Assembly: GCA_937924405.1 (NCBI GenBank)
Contig: CALDVW010000040.1
Span: 1-54,370 of the forward strand
DNA from: an uncultured Lysobacterales bacterium
GTDB lineage: Bacteria > Pseudomonadota > Gammaproteobacteria > Xanthomonadales > SZUA-36
Length of the DNA stretch: 54,370 bases
Direction of reading: 5' to 3'
The notes beneath the pieces were generated by a model that had not been told where the DNA came from, did not search any database, and saw nothing but the letters and a program-made list of their open reading frames with translations. A program made the translations under genes and the position numbers. Positions 1 to 7,969 of this stretch are shown piece after piece; positions within the stretch are counted from its first letter, which is position 1; every line of letters begins with the position of its first letter.

Positions 1-2
1 AG

Positions 3-3000
3 AATTCACCTTCTTATGCTGAACTTGCCTGCACCAGCAACTTCAGTTTCCTGACCGGCGCCTCACACCCGCAGGAACTGGTCGCGCGCGCCGCTGAACT
101 GGGCTACAGCGCTATCGCGATTACCGATGAGTGCTCACTGGCGGGTGTGGTGCGAGCGCTGGAAGAGGCGCAGCGTTGTGCAGAGCGTGGGCAGCCCATC
201 CAGTTGATTCCGGGCAGCAGTTTCCGCCTGGAGAACGGTTCCCGGCTGATTTTGCTGCCGCGGGACCATACCGGCTATACCCAGATATGTGCACTGATCA
301 CGCGCGGACGGCGCAATGCGGCCAAGGGCGAGTATGCCCTGGCAGACTCCTGCTTTGAACACGGGCTCGATCAATGCCTGGCTCTCTGGTTGCCATCCAG
401 TGAAGACGATGTACTGACCGCGCACTGGCTGAGCACATACTTTCCAGGCCGTTGCTGGCTGGGAATCAGCCTTCACCTCGGGCCGGACGATGCAAAGCGG
501 CTTGAGCACCTGCTGGCCACCGCCCGCACTGCCGGCCTGCCCGTGACTGCCTGTGGTGACGTGCAAATGCACACCCGTTCACGCCGCATGCTGCACGACG
601 TGCTGGCCGCTATCCGGCATGGCTGCTCCGTGGCCCAACTGGGCTACCGCGCCCTGCCCTCCGGCGAATGCCACCTGCGCGGCAAGGCGCACCTGTCCCG
701 TTTGTTTCCCCGGGAATTCCTGGAGGAAAGTGTCAACATCGCAGAACGCTGCCGCTTCCGGCTGGAGCAGTTGTGCTATCGCTATCCGCACGAAGTGGTT
801 CCCGAAGGCACGAGCGCTATCGGGCACCTGCGCGAACTCACCGAGGCCGGTATCCGCGAACGCTGGCCGGGTGATATCAGCAGGGAATTGCGCGCACAAA
901 TTGAAAAAGAACTCGATCTGATCGAAGAACTGCACTACGAGTCCTATTTCCTCACGGTCCATGACATCGTCAGGTTCGCGAAAAGCCGGGGCATTCTTTG
1001 CCAGGGCCGCGGTTCGGCCGCGAATTCGGCAGTCTGTTACTGCCTGGGAATCACCGAGGTCGATCCGGCGCGGATGAGCATGTTGTTCGAACGTTTCATT
1101 TCACGCGAACGTGACGAACCACCCGATATCGACGTGGATTTCGAACACGAGCGGCGCGAAGAGGTCATCCAGTACATCTATCGCAAATACGGCCGCGACC
1201 GGGCTGCGCTGGCCGCCACCGTGATTACCTACCGGCACCGCAGCGCGATCCGTGATGTCGGCAAGGCCCTGGGCTTCTCGCTGGGCCAGGTCGATATACT
1301 GGCGCGCAACACGGCCTGGTGGGATAACCCGGAGAGCTTCGGGCACCGCATCCGCCAACAGGGGTTCAGGCCGGATAACCTCAAAGTAAGGCACCTCGCG
1401 CACCTGGTGCAGTCCATCACCGGCTTTCCGCGCCACCTCTCCCAGCATGTGGGCGGTTTCGTAATTTCGGAAACTCCGCTTTCCAGCCTGGTGCCGGTGG
1501 AAAATGCGGCCATGAAAGACCGCACGATCATCCAGTGGGACAAGGAAGACCTCGAAACCCTCGGCATGCTGAAAGTCGACTGCCTGGCGCTGGGCATGCT
1601 GTCCGCTATCCACCGCTGCCTGGACCTGATCAATGAAACCGCAAGCTCCCCGCTGAGTGTCAGCGATATTCCAGCCGGAGACCCGGAAACCTACGCAATG
1701 ATTCAGCAAGCCGATACGATCGGCGTGTTCCAGATCGAGTCACGTGCGCAGATGGCCATGCTGCCCCGGCTGAAGCCTGCCTGTTTCTACGACCTGGTGA
1801 TCGAGGTCGCTATCGTCCGCCCGGGGCCGATTCAGGGCAACATGGTGCACCCTTTCCTGCAGCGGCGGCGCGGCACCGAGCAAGTCGAGTATCCCTCGGA
1901 GGATTTGAAAACAGTTCTCGAGCGTACGCTGGGCGTGCCTATTTTCCAGGAACAGGTAATGCAGATCGCAATGGTCGCAGCAGGTTTCAGCGGTTCGGAA
2001 GCGGACATATTACGCCGGTCGATGGCCGCATGGGCCCGCCGCGGCGGCATGGAACACATGCACCAGCGCCTGGTCAACGGCATGCTCGAACGCGGTTACA
2101 GTGAGGTCTTTGCCGAGCAGATCTTCCAGCAAATCCGTGGTTTTGGCGAATACGGCTTTCCCGAGTCCCATGCGGCCAGTTTCGCGCTGCTGGTTTATAT
2201 TTCCGCCTGGATGAAGCGCCACCATCCTGCTGCTTTTTGCTGTGCCCTGCTCAATTCCCAGCCAATGGGTTTCTACCAGCCCGCACAACTGGTACAGGAT
2301 GCACAGCGGCACGGCGTGAAGGTGTTGCCGGCTGACGTACGCTTCAGTAACTGGGACTGCACACTGGAGCCTTATCGGAGTGTACTGGCGCTAAGGCTGG
2401 GATTGCGCATGGTCAAGGGCATGCGCGAAGACAGCGCCCGGCGGCTGCAGCAGGCTCGACTGCAGCGTATCTTTTCCGGAGTACAGGATCTCACTACGCG
2501 CGCCGGCCTGGACCGTCACGACCTGGCCGTGCTGGCTGAGGCAGCCGCTTTACGCGGCCTGGCCGGCCACCGTCATCGCGCGCGCTGGGAAATCGCCGCC
2601 ACCGAAAAACCCCTGCCACTGTGGAAACAAGAGCGGGGTCAGAGTAAAAATTCTCCCAAGAAATTTCACTCTGACCCCATCAATGCGGACCGTCGCGAGG
2701 ACGTCAGTATCCGGCCACCCGCGGAACCAGACGATATTCGGGCCGACTATGCCAGCACTGGCCTGACCCTGGGGCGCCACCCGATCGCATTGCTGCGGCC
2801 GGTTCTGCGCCGCAGGCGCGCCATTACCGCGCGGAAACTGCATACTCTGCCGCACGGCAGCCGGATTCGCGCCTGCGGCCTGATCACCATGCGGCAACGA
2901 CCCATGACGGCCAGCGGCACCATCTTCCTGACACTGGAAGATGAAACCGGCTTCGTCAACGCAGTGGTATGGCCCCGCCTGTTCGAAAAACAGCGCGCCG

Positions 3001-3140
3001 AGATTCTTGGGTCACAGATCCTGGCCATAGACGGCACGCTGGAAACCGACGGTGATGTGCACCACCTGATCGCTGACCGGGTTCATGATTTCAGCCACCT
3101 CGCCGGCAGTCTGCAAAGTAAATCCAGGGATTTTTGTTGA
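3..3140 (+). CDS. dnaE2: Error-prone DNA polymerase DnaE2 (5' end just cut off)
   Basis: Alpha subunit of an SOS-associated C-family polymerase that usually works with ImuA/ImuB in translesion synthesis. The frame is open from base 3 and gives about 1045 residues. It begins inside the PHP domain (YAELACTSNFSFLTGASHPQ), so probably only a few N-terminal residues are missing. The C-family palm is clear: GRGSAANSAVCYCLG followed by PDIDVDFEHERREEV with catalytic aspartates. A helix-hairpin-helix and an OB-fold tail (FLTLEDETGFVNAVVWP) follow. The length and the OB tail fit DnaE2 better than replicative DnaE1. An odd stretch near residues 878-893 (QSKNSPKKFHSDP) is encoded by a 44-bp palindrome at 2635-2678 and lies in the variable linker before the OB fold. 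Any imuA/imuB partners would lie left of the window. Confidence 0.95.
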   Translation, partial: NSPSYAELACTSNFSFLTGASHPQELVARAAELGYSAIAITDECSLAGVVRALEEAQRCAERGQPIQLIPGSSFRLENGSRLILLPRDHTGYTQICALITRGRRNAAKGEYALADSCFEHGLDQCLALWLPSSEDDVLTAHWLSTYFPGRCWLGISLHLGPDDAKRLEHLLATARTAGLPVTACGDVQMHTRSRRMLHDVLAAIRHGCSVAQLGYRALPSGECHLRGKAHLSRLFPREFLEESVNIAERCRFRLEQLCYRYPHEVVPEGTSAIGHLRELTEAGIRERWPGDISRELRAQIEKELDLIEELHYESYFLTVHDIVRFAKSRGILCQGRGSAANSAVCYCLGITEVDPARMSMLFERFISRERDEPPDIDVDFEHERREEVIQYIYRKYGRDRAALAATVITYRHRSAIRDVGKALGFSLGQVDILARNTAWWDNPESFGHRIRQQGFRPDNLKVRHLAHLVQSITGFPRHLSQHVGGFVISETPLSSLVPVENAAMKDRTIIQWDKEDLETLGMLKVDCLALGMLSAIHRCLDLINETASSPLSVSDIPAGDPETYAMIQQADTIGVFQIESRAQMAMLPRLKPACFYDLVIEVAIVRPGPIQGNMVHPFLQRRRGTEQVEYPSEDLKTVLERTLGVPIFQEQVMQIAMVAAGFSGSEADILRRSMAAWARRGGMEHMHQRLVNGMLERGYSEVFAEQIFQQIRGFGEYGFPESHAASFALLVYISAWMKRHHPAAFCCALLNSQPMGFYQPAQLVQDAQRHGVKVLPADVRFSNWDCTLEPYRSVLALRLGLRMVKGMREDSARRLQQARLQRIFSGVQDLTTRAGLDRHDLAVLAEAAALRGLAGHRHRARWEIAATEKPLPLWKQERGQSKNSPKKFHSDPINADRREDVSIRPPAEPDDIRADYASTGLTLGRHPIALLRPVLRRRRAITARKLHTLPHGSRIRACGLITMRQRPMTASGTIFLTLEDETGFVNAVVWPRLFEKQRAEILGSQILAIDGTLETDGDVHHLIADRVHDFSHLAGSLQSKSRDFC
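2635..2678. repeat. REP-like 44-bp palindrome inside dnaE2
   Basis: Arms GGGGTCAGAGT (2635-2645) and ACTCTGACCCC (2668-2678) are perfect complements. The stem continues inward as AAAAATTCT against AGAAATTTC (7 of 9 pairs), leaving a CCCA loop. The dnaE2 frame reads through without a stop. From general knowledge, short palindromes with GGGGTCAGAGT-type ends occur as dispersed REP-like elements in Proteobacteria, often linked to REP-associated tyrosine transposases. That family assignment is from memory and was not searched. No second copy was noticed in this window. Confidence 0.8.
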
Positions 3141-3148
3141 CGTAGAGA

Positions 3149-3568
3149 TCAATAGTCCGGGTCACCCGGCCAAAGTTCATTGCGCATCTTCAAAGGGTCG
3201 GCCAGCACCCTGGCCCTCGACTTGCCGACTTCCCTGCCCTTCAGCGGTTTGAAAGAAGCAGGCAAAGTGTCGTTGTTGAACTCCTTCAGAATCCAGTTGA
3301 GAACGGCTGCGAGTTCGTCGTCCGTCAGCGGAGCCTGTGCGGCACCGGGAACCCGCGCCAGGTAATCACGGCCTTCGGCCGATGCTGCAATCCTGCCGAG
3401 CGAACCCACCAATGTGGGCACATTGGGTGGTGCTCCGGTTCCATTGGGTTGATGGCAGCCACCGCAATGCAGCAGGAAGTCGCTTTTGGGACTGGCGTAT
3501 GCCGCGCCGGCAACGCTCAGCAAGAGAATCACGGCTTTCAACGGCATTCGAGACGCTATCCTGCTCAA
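3149..3568 (-). CDS. Small periplasmic c-type cytochrome of the amine dehydrogenase operon
   Basis: A 139-residue protein with a Sec signal peptide (ILLLSVAGAAYA, about residues 14-25) and one haem c motif, CGGCH, about ten residues into the mature chain. A class I cytochrome fold is suggested by LTDDELAAVLNWIL. The start overlaps the mauA stop by 4 bp, so it is the last gene of the mauBEDA operon and probably translationally coupled. It occupies the place where mauC (amicyanin) often lies, so I infer that it accepts electrons from the dehydrogenase. The C-terminal region (GREVGKSRARVLADP) is an extension I do not recognise. Its stop faces the dnaE2 stop 8 bp away. Confidence 0.85.
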   Translation of the reverse strand: MSRIASRMPLKAVILLLSVAGAAYASPKSDFLLHCGGCHQPNGTGAPPNVPTLVGSLGRIAASAEGRDYLARVPGAAQAPLTDDELAAVLNWILKEFNNDTLPASFKPLKGREVGKSRARVLADPLKMRNELWPGDPDY

Positions 3569-4107
3569 TCCTGTTTACTGGCCTCGCCCAGCACAACTGC
3601 CACAGTGCAGTGATAGGCGCGGCTTTCCGTACCGAAGCACCAGAGCACGCTGTTGCTCTTGCTGGGGAAGTAAACCGGTCTTTCACGCTCGCTGTTTCCG
3701 CACCAGCAGCGGTTACAGAGTGATTTCCCGCAACAGTCGTTGTAGGAAATAAGGTAGTCACGATCATCCACGGGATTGCGGCAGGTTCCCACCCAGGTGA
3801 TAGGTGATGGCTCGGCACCTGGCGGGCAGCTATTGTGGGTACCCCCACAGCAGGAACAAAGGGTGCCGCCAAGCGCACAATAGCGCCAATAATCGCAACT
3901 CTGCGGATCACCCAACTCTTCGACAGGTTCGGCGGAGAAGGCTCGGGATACCGGCAGTAATGGTAATACAGCCGCTCCGGTGATCATCGTGCCGAGCCGT
4001 GTAAGGAAACTGCGCCGTGATGTCAGGCGCGCCAATTGGCGGCTGCCATTACCTGTTATCCGGTCCAGTGCCTGTAAACTCCGGCCAGTGATTTTTTTTG
4101 AATTCAT
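3565..4107 (-). CDS. mauA: TTQ amine dehydrogenase small (beta) subunit
   Basis: Catalytic subunit of a quinoprotein amine dehydrogenase, oxidising a primary amine to aldehyde plus ammonia in the periplasm. The 180-residue precursor has a twin-arginine-like leader (S30-RRSFL) and a Cys-rich mature domain. The two tryptophans that form tryptophan tryptophylquinone in this family appear conserved as W105 (ITWVGTC) and W156 (VLWCFG). The catalytic Asp matches D124 (YNDCCGK). CSCCGGT, PPGxxPSPI.W and RERP resemble aromatic amine dehydrogenase (AauA) more than methylamine dehydrogenase, judged from memory. It overlaps mauD upstream and the cytochrome gene downstream by 4 bp each. The substrate cannot be read from sequence. 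Confidence 0.93.
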   Translation of the reverse strand: MNSKKITGRSLQALDRITGNGSRQLARLTSRRSFLTRLGTMITGAAVLPLLPVSRAFSAEPVEELGDPQSCDYWRYCALGGTLCSCCGGTHNSCPPGAEPSPITWVGTCRNPVDDRDYLISYNDCCGKSLCNRCWCGNSERERPVYFPSKSNSVLWCFGTESRAYHCTVAVVLGEASKQD

Positions 4108-4733
4108 AACGTTTGTTCCTTCGCCTGGACTGCCGCCTGCTTATCGACAATCTGGATGTAATCCTGCAATGTACTTATTCCCGTTTCCATTGACTCGGCA
4201 AGGCTTTCCAGGTGCTCCCGGGTGTTCACCAGCCCCTTGCTCCTGAGAGTCCCATCGGGGCCGATCAGTACCGCAAATGGAAGTTTGCTCACGGAATACT
4301 TCATGCCGAAGGCCTGGGAAACGATGTAGCTGTATTGGCTGATGCCAAGGTCCCTGACATAGGCCTGGTGCTGCTCCAGCTTATCGCCGTCACTGGCGAA
4401 AACCAGGTTCAGCTTTTCATCTGAAGCCATTGAACGGGCCGTCGGCACCAGTCCCTTGCAGACCGGACAGGTCGGTGATATCCAAAGTACCAGCGTTGCC
4501 CGCCCATCGTCGCTGGCTCCGCCAACGGTTACCTGTACGCCCTCCAGGTCCGGGTAAGTAACTGACTCTGTCATTTCGCCGACCTTCGGACCGCTGGTCG
4601 GCATCAACGCCCCGGCCGGCGCAACCCGTTCATGCAATACGCCGACCTGGCGAGCCAATGCGAAGACGATCAGCGACAGGATAATCACCAGGAACCAAAG
4701 CAGGATGTTGGACGCCAGCAGGGCTTCAGTCAC
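4104..4733 (-). CDS. mauD: Amine dehydrogenase maturation protein MauD (thioredoxin-like)
   Basis: A 209-residue membrane-anchored thioredoxin-fold protein. An N-terminal transmembrane helix (about residues 8-27, LLWFLVIILSLIVFALA) is followed by a periplasmic domain with the redox motif C89-PVC-92. In mau systems MauD and MauE are needed to form the six disulfides of the small subunit and for its stability; this role is family knowledge. The ATG overlaps the mauE end by 8 bp, and the stop overlaps the mauA start by 4 bp, as expected for a coupled assembly operon. Confidence 0.92.
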   Translation of the reverse strand: MTEALLASNILLWFLVIILSLIVFALARQVGVLHERVAPAGALMPTSGPKVGEMTESVTYPDLEGVQVTVGGASDDGRATLVLWISPTCPVCKGLVPTARSMASDEKLNLVFASDGDKLEQHQAYVRDLGISQYSYIVSQAFGMKYSVSKLPFAVLIGPDGTLRSKGLVNTREHLESLAESMETGISTLQDYIQIVDKQAAVQAKEQTL

Positions 4734-5277
4734 GTGGGTTCCTCCAGGAACGGATTGCCGAACTGTTTTGCAGCAATTGTGAAGCGCCCAGATAGAGTAA
4801 GGCGGAGGTCACCAGGGTTGCTGTCAGCGTCAGCCAGTCTATCCAGACCATTGCGCGGTCTGCCATCGGAACCAGGGGCAACAAGGCCAGAAGAAGCAGC
4901 ACCGTATTTCTGGCGACCAGCACCCATGACAGGGGCTGATTCTCACTCGAGGCACCACCCAGTCCACAACCGCAGCTGATGTGCAGACGGCCGCGCAAAA
5001 GGTTTATTGCAATGGCTGATCCGTAAATGGCGAACAGGCCTGCGGTCAGCGGCGCCACGATGTTCATGGCCACACCCGTGAGCCAACCGGCGCCGAGCAG
5101 AATTTCAACCGCTGGAATGACCAGCGCCATGAATGAAACCAGAAACGATGGCAGAAGATGATAGTCAAAAAGCACAGTGGTGAATGCCGGCAGCGAAGAC
5201 AGCTTGTGCCAGGCGGCAGCCAGCAGCATCAAACCGAGCACAATCGACACGGCTTTTACAATAAAAGGATCAATCAT
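4726..5277 (-). CDS. mauE: Amine dehydrogenase maturation membrane protein MauE
   Basis: A 183-residue integral membrane protein of the MauE/DoxX-like family with about four to five hydrophobic helices and a short Cys motif, S-C102-G-C104-G, typical of MauE. It acts with MauD in disulfide formation of the TTQ subunit. The frame is open upstream to 5358, but I choose the ATG at 5277 (MIDPFIVKAV). It gives the family's normal length and overlaps the mauB stop by 8 bp. The longer start would overlap mauB by about 90 bp and add a Cys-rich N-terminus that looks non-coding. Confidence 0.9.
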   Translation of the reverse strand: MIDPFIVKAVSIVLGLMLLAAAWHKLSSLPAFTTVLFDYHLLPSFLVSFMALVIPAVEILLGAGWLTGVAMNIVAPLTAGLFAIYGSAIAINLLRGRLHISCGCGLGGASSENQPLSWVLVARNTVLLLLALLPLVPMADRAMVWIDWLTLTATLVTSALLYLGASQLLQNSSAIRSWRNPRD

Positions 5278-6388
5278 GATGGGCCAGGGTCTGGAGCAAT
5301 CCAGGACCCGGTCCCGGTTCTTCGATGGTTCGCAACAGGCGGAACAGCCGGCCATCATAAATCAGGAGTTTATGTTCCTTATTGAAAACGTACAGCTTGG
5401 GGTGGTCTTCCTGGCTGGAAAGGATGTGGCTGACTTCCTCCTCAAACTCGAACTTCCCGACGCGCTTTCTGTTGGCCAGGCTGTAGATCCAGACTTCTGT
5501 GCCATTATCGTGATGGGTATCGACTCCACCCTGGTGCATCAATACATATAAGAGATTTGAATTGCGGTGTACCGTGAATGGTTGTGGGCCGCCAGGCCTC
5601 CAGTTCTCCTCCTTGTCTTCATCGGAAAGCAGAGACCAGGGCTCACTTATTTTCATGCGGCCCTTGTCAACGCTGACTTCGAAAGCACGCCCCGAATGTG
5701 AAATCAGCAACCAGCCTTCGCCGGTCTTCATGGGCTTGTCGAAAACAGGATCACTATCGACTGAGAAAAACGATTTGCTGCGCTCCCGGACTGTTTCCTT
5801 CCCGTCCTCGCCGATCCCGATGTACTGTAAAGTGCCATCGCCACATATCATCATGAACGCAGTCTCGCCGGTGGGCATGATGATGGCGCAGCCGGGTGTT
5901 GATATTTCGCCGGCGAATTCACGGTCAATGACATCAACAACACTCACCGACTGCGCAGGCGTCATGTTGAAAACCGTAACGTGCCGCTGATCGCCAAGCA
6001 GTCCAATGTGGTTTCGGAATGACAACGCAGATGCCTTGTCCGGGATATCGATCTCGGCTTTTACCGAGAGGTCGTTCATGTCGATAATAGTCAGCACGTC
6101 TTCGCGCGTACCACGCACCCCTCGTGAATACCAGGATTCAACCAGGTAAGCCTCTTTACGGGCTGGCCCTGAAGCAATCGCTGGCGTGACCCAGTTGTGG
6201 GAAATCATACCCTGCATTTCACCTGAATCACCGTCGAAAATATAGCTTCCCTCAAGTGACTTGATCACGAACCAACTGTCCACCGGGACGGGAAAGTCGG
6301 AGACACCTATCTGTTCAGCTTCCAGCTGTGCCTCGACTACTCCGCTCATGAGACTCAGGCAAAGCAGGGACATCATCAAAAACCGCAT
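5270..6388 (-). CDS. mauB: TTQ amine dehydrogenase large (alpha) subunit
   Basis: A 372-residue secreted beta-propeller protein of the MauB/AauB family. A Sec signal (MRFLMMSLLCLSLMSGVVEA) precedes repeated blade-like segments such as YIFDGDSGEMQGMI, LTIIDMNDLSVKAEI and WIYSLANRKRVGKFEFE. The late motif LYVLMHQGGVDTHHDNGTEVWIY is typical of the amine dehydrogenase heavy chain. It forms an alpha2beta2 enzyme with the TTQ subunit and is first in a coupled operon running to the cytochrome at 3149. It diverges from the cytochrome c pair at 6600. A possible -10 (TATACT, minus strand, 6440-6445) lies upstream, with no convincing -35. Confidence 0.9.
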   Translation of the reverse strand: MRFLMMSLLCLSLMSGVVEAQLEAEQIGVSDFPVPVDSWFVIKSLEGSYIFDGDSGEMQGMISHNWVTPAIASGPARKEAYLVESWYSRGVRGTREDVLTIIDMNDLSVKAEIDIPDKASALSFRNHIGLLGDQRHVTVFNMTPAQSVSVVDVIDREFAGEISTPGCAIIMPTGETAFMMICGDGTLQYIGIGEDGKETVRERSKSFFSVDSDPVFDKPMKTGEGWLLISHSGRAFEVSVDKGRMKISEPWSLLSDEDKEENWRPGGPQPFTVHRNSNLLYVLMHQGGVDTHHDNGTEVWIYSLANRKRVGKFEFEEEVSHILSSQEDHPKLYVFNKEHKLLIYDGRLFRLLRTIEEPGPGPGLLQTLAHHD

Positions 6389-6527
6389 TCCTATTTTCCT
6401 CTCTGTGGCCGTGCAGGTTCAGCGTAAAATATTTCACAAAGTATAGACTAAACGAACAGAAAGGCATTTCTTGAGCAGCTGAAGTGGTGAAGGTGGGCAC
6501 AGATTGTCAGGAACTGCAACAGAATCG

Positions 6528-6556
6528 TTGGTTTGCCAGATCACAGAAGGTATAAT
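6528..6556 (+). promoter_or_regulatory. Sigma70-type promoter of the cytochrome c pair
   Basis: A perfect -10 TATAAT (6551-6556) follows TTGGTT (6528-6533) at exactly 17 bp. It lies 43 bp before the ATG at 6600, inside the 211-bp space between the divergent mauB and cytochrome genes. Confidence 0.6.
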
Positions 6557-6599
6557 CGCCGCCTGTTGCATTCCCTTAATCACGACTGAAGAGACATCC

Positions 6600-6932
6600 A
6601 TGCGTAACCTGACCATTCCAGCTTTGCTGTTGTCGGCAGTCAGCACATTGATGACGGCTGAAACCGCGCAGGCAGCCGGCGATGTAGAAGCAGGCAGGGT
6701 AAAGGCCTATACCTGTACTGGCTGTCACGGCATCCCTGGCTACAACAACATTTACCCGACTTATAAGGTTCCCAAAATAGGTGGCCAGAACTACCAATAC
6801 CTGGTGCTTGCCCTGAAGGCTTACCAGGACGGGGAACGTGATCATAAAACGATGGATTTACAGGCAGAAAGCCTGTCCGAGCAGGATATCGAGGATGTCG
6901 CGGCATATTTTGCTTCACTCGGTGGCGATTGA
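6600..6932 (+). CDS. Periplasmic cytochrome c (c553/c4-like), first of a pair
   Basis: A 110-residue class I c-type cytochrome: signal peptide ending near ETAQA, haem motif C39-TGCH, and a typical C-terminal helix ([18 protein letters not shown]). The Met of HKTMDL is a likely axial ligand. I use the ATG at 6600 rather than the open extension to 6504, because the signal peptide starts there, a GAAGAG ribosome-binding site precedes it, and the -10 box at 6551 would lie inside the longer reading. It diverges from mauB, so it may take part in electron transfer from the amine dehydrogenase (inference). Confidence 0.85.
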   Translation: MRNLTIPALLLSAVSTLMTAETAQAAGDVEAGRVKAYTCTGCHGIPGYNNIYPTYKVPKIGGQNYQYLVLALKAYQDGERDHKTMDLQAESLSEQDIEDVAAYFASLGGD

Positions 6933-6939
6933 CGAATCA

Positions 6940-7287
6940 ATGATGAATAGACGAAACACGATGATCAGAAATGCAATCCTGGTGTTTATACTGACGACCC
7001 TGCCCCTGACACTGGCGGCAAAAGGCGACTCTTCCGCCGGCAAAGACAAGGCGAAAATCTGCGAAGCCTGTCACGGGGCGGACGGTAAAAGCGTGGACCC
7101 AAGTTACCCCAACCTGGCCGGGCAATATGAAAGTTACCTGATCAAGGCTCTGGGCGACTACCGTGCGGGGCGCCGCACCAATCCGGTGATGGCGGGTATG
7201 GCTACTTCCCTGAGTGATCAGGACATACTGGACCTCGCCGCCTGGTATTCAAGCCAGCAGGGGCTCAAAGACCTGTCCATCAAGTAA
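6940..7287 (+). CDS. Periplasmic cytochrome c (c553/c4-like), second of a pair
   Basis: A 115-residue class I cytochrome c: signal peptide ([15 protein letters not shown]), haem motif C41-EACH, methionines in NPVMAGM as candidate axial ligand, and C-terminal helix [15 protein letters not shown]. It shares the overall pattern (G..GQ.YL..AL..Y..G.R) with its neighbour, so the two look like a tandem duplication or the split halves of a c4-type dihaem protein. The start is uncertain: ATGs at 6940, 6943 and 6961 all give a usable leader, and the spacer has no strong ribosome-binding site. Confidence 0.83.
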   Translation: MMNRRNTMIRNAILVFILTTLPLTLAAKGDSSAGKDKAKICEACHGADGKSVDPSYPNLAGQYESYLIKALGDYRAGRRTNPVMAGMATSLSDQDILDLAAWYSSQQGLKDLSIK

Positions 7288-7323
7288 GATCCTGGTAAGT
7301 CCAGGATTGACGGTCAGGTCATT

Positions 7324-7932
7324 TCAGACCGCTGACTCGCCCTGTGCATCGCTGGCGTAATAGGGGTTGGATCCCGACTGGTGGTCCGTAGCATCAACCA
7401 CAGCGGTAATTTCAGGAATACTGCGCGTTAACGTTTGTTCGATTCCCTGCTTCAGGGTGACATCCGCCATGCCACAGCCGTGGCAACCTCCACCGAACTG
7501 CAACACGACTTCTTTTGTTTCGGTAATTTCGACAAGTGCAACGCGTCCACCATGTGAAGCAAGCGCCGGGTTGACCTCTGTTTCCAGCAACCACCCCACC
7601 CGCTCTTCCAACGAGGCTCCGTCCGATGGTTCGGAACCCTTTATTCCGGGTGCTTTTATCGTCAACTGCCCACCCGTGCTGTCTTCCTCGAAATCGATTT
7701 GCGCTTTATCCAGCCATGGTGCGCTTGCCCTCGCCACGAACACCTTGAAACCGGGGAATTCAACGGTGTGGTCATCCGGCATGTTTTGTCCCTGTGGACA
7801 AAACTGGAGATCGCAATTTGCCCCCGGCGTTCCCGGGTGATTCACTGAAATTCTAAGAGCCAGTGCCTCTTCATCCTGCTGTTCGATCAACCGCAGGAAA
7901 TAGGTCTGCGCGGTTTCTGTAATTTCTATCAT
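7324..7932 (-). CDS. nfuA: Fe-S biogenesis protein NfuA
   Basis: A 202-residue Fe-S carrier protein. The N-terminal half (about 1-95) is a degenerate A-type (IscA-like) domain, starting MIEITETAQTYFLRLIEQQ. The C-terminal half (about 105-190) is a NifU-like domain with the cluster-binding motif C150-HGC-153 after LQFGGG. NfuA delivers [4Fe-4S] clusters to target enzymes under stress (family knowledge). The architecture and length are standard for Gammaproteobacteria. Confidence 0.95.
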   Translation of the reverse strand: MIEITETAQTYFLRLIEQQDEEALALRISVNHPGTPGANCDLQFCPQGQNMPDDHTVEFPGFKVFVARASAPWLDKAQIDFEEDSTGGQLTIKAPGIKGSEPSDGASLEERVGWLLETEVNPALASHGGRVALVEITETKEVVLQFGGGCHGCGMADVTLKQGIEQTLTRSIPEITAVVDATDHQSGSNPYYASDAQGESAV

Positions 7933-7969
7933 GTTCTGGTTTCACTCCGGGAAATATTTATTGCATGAA

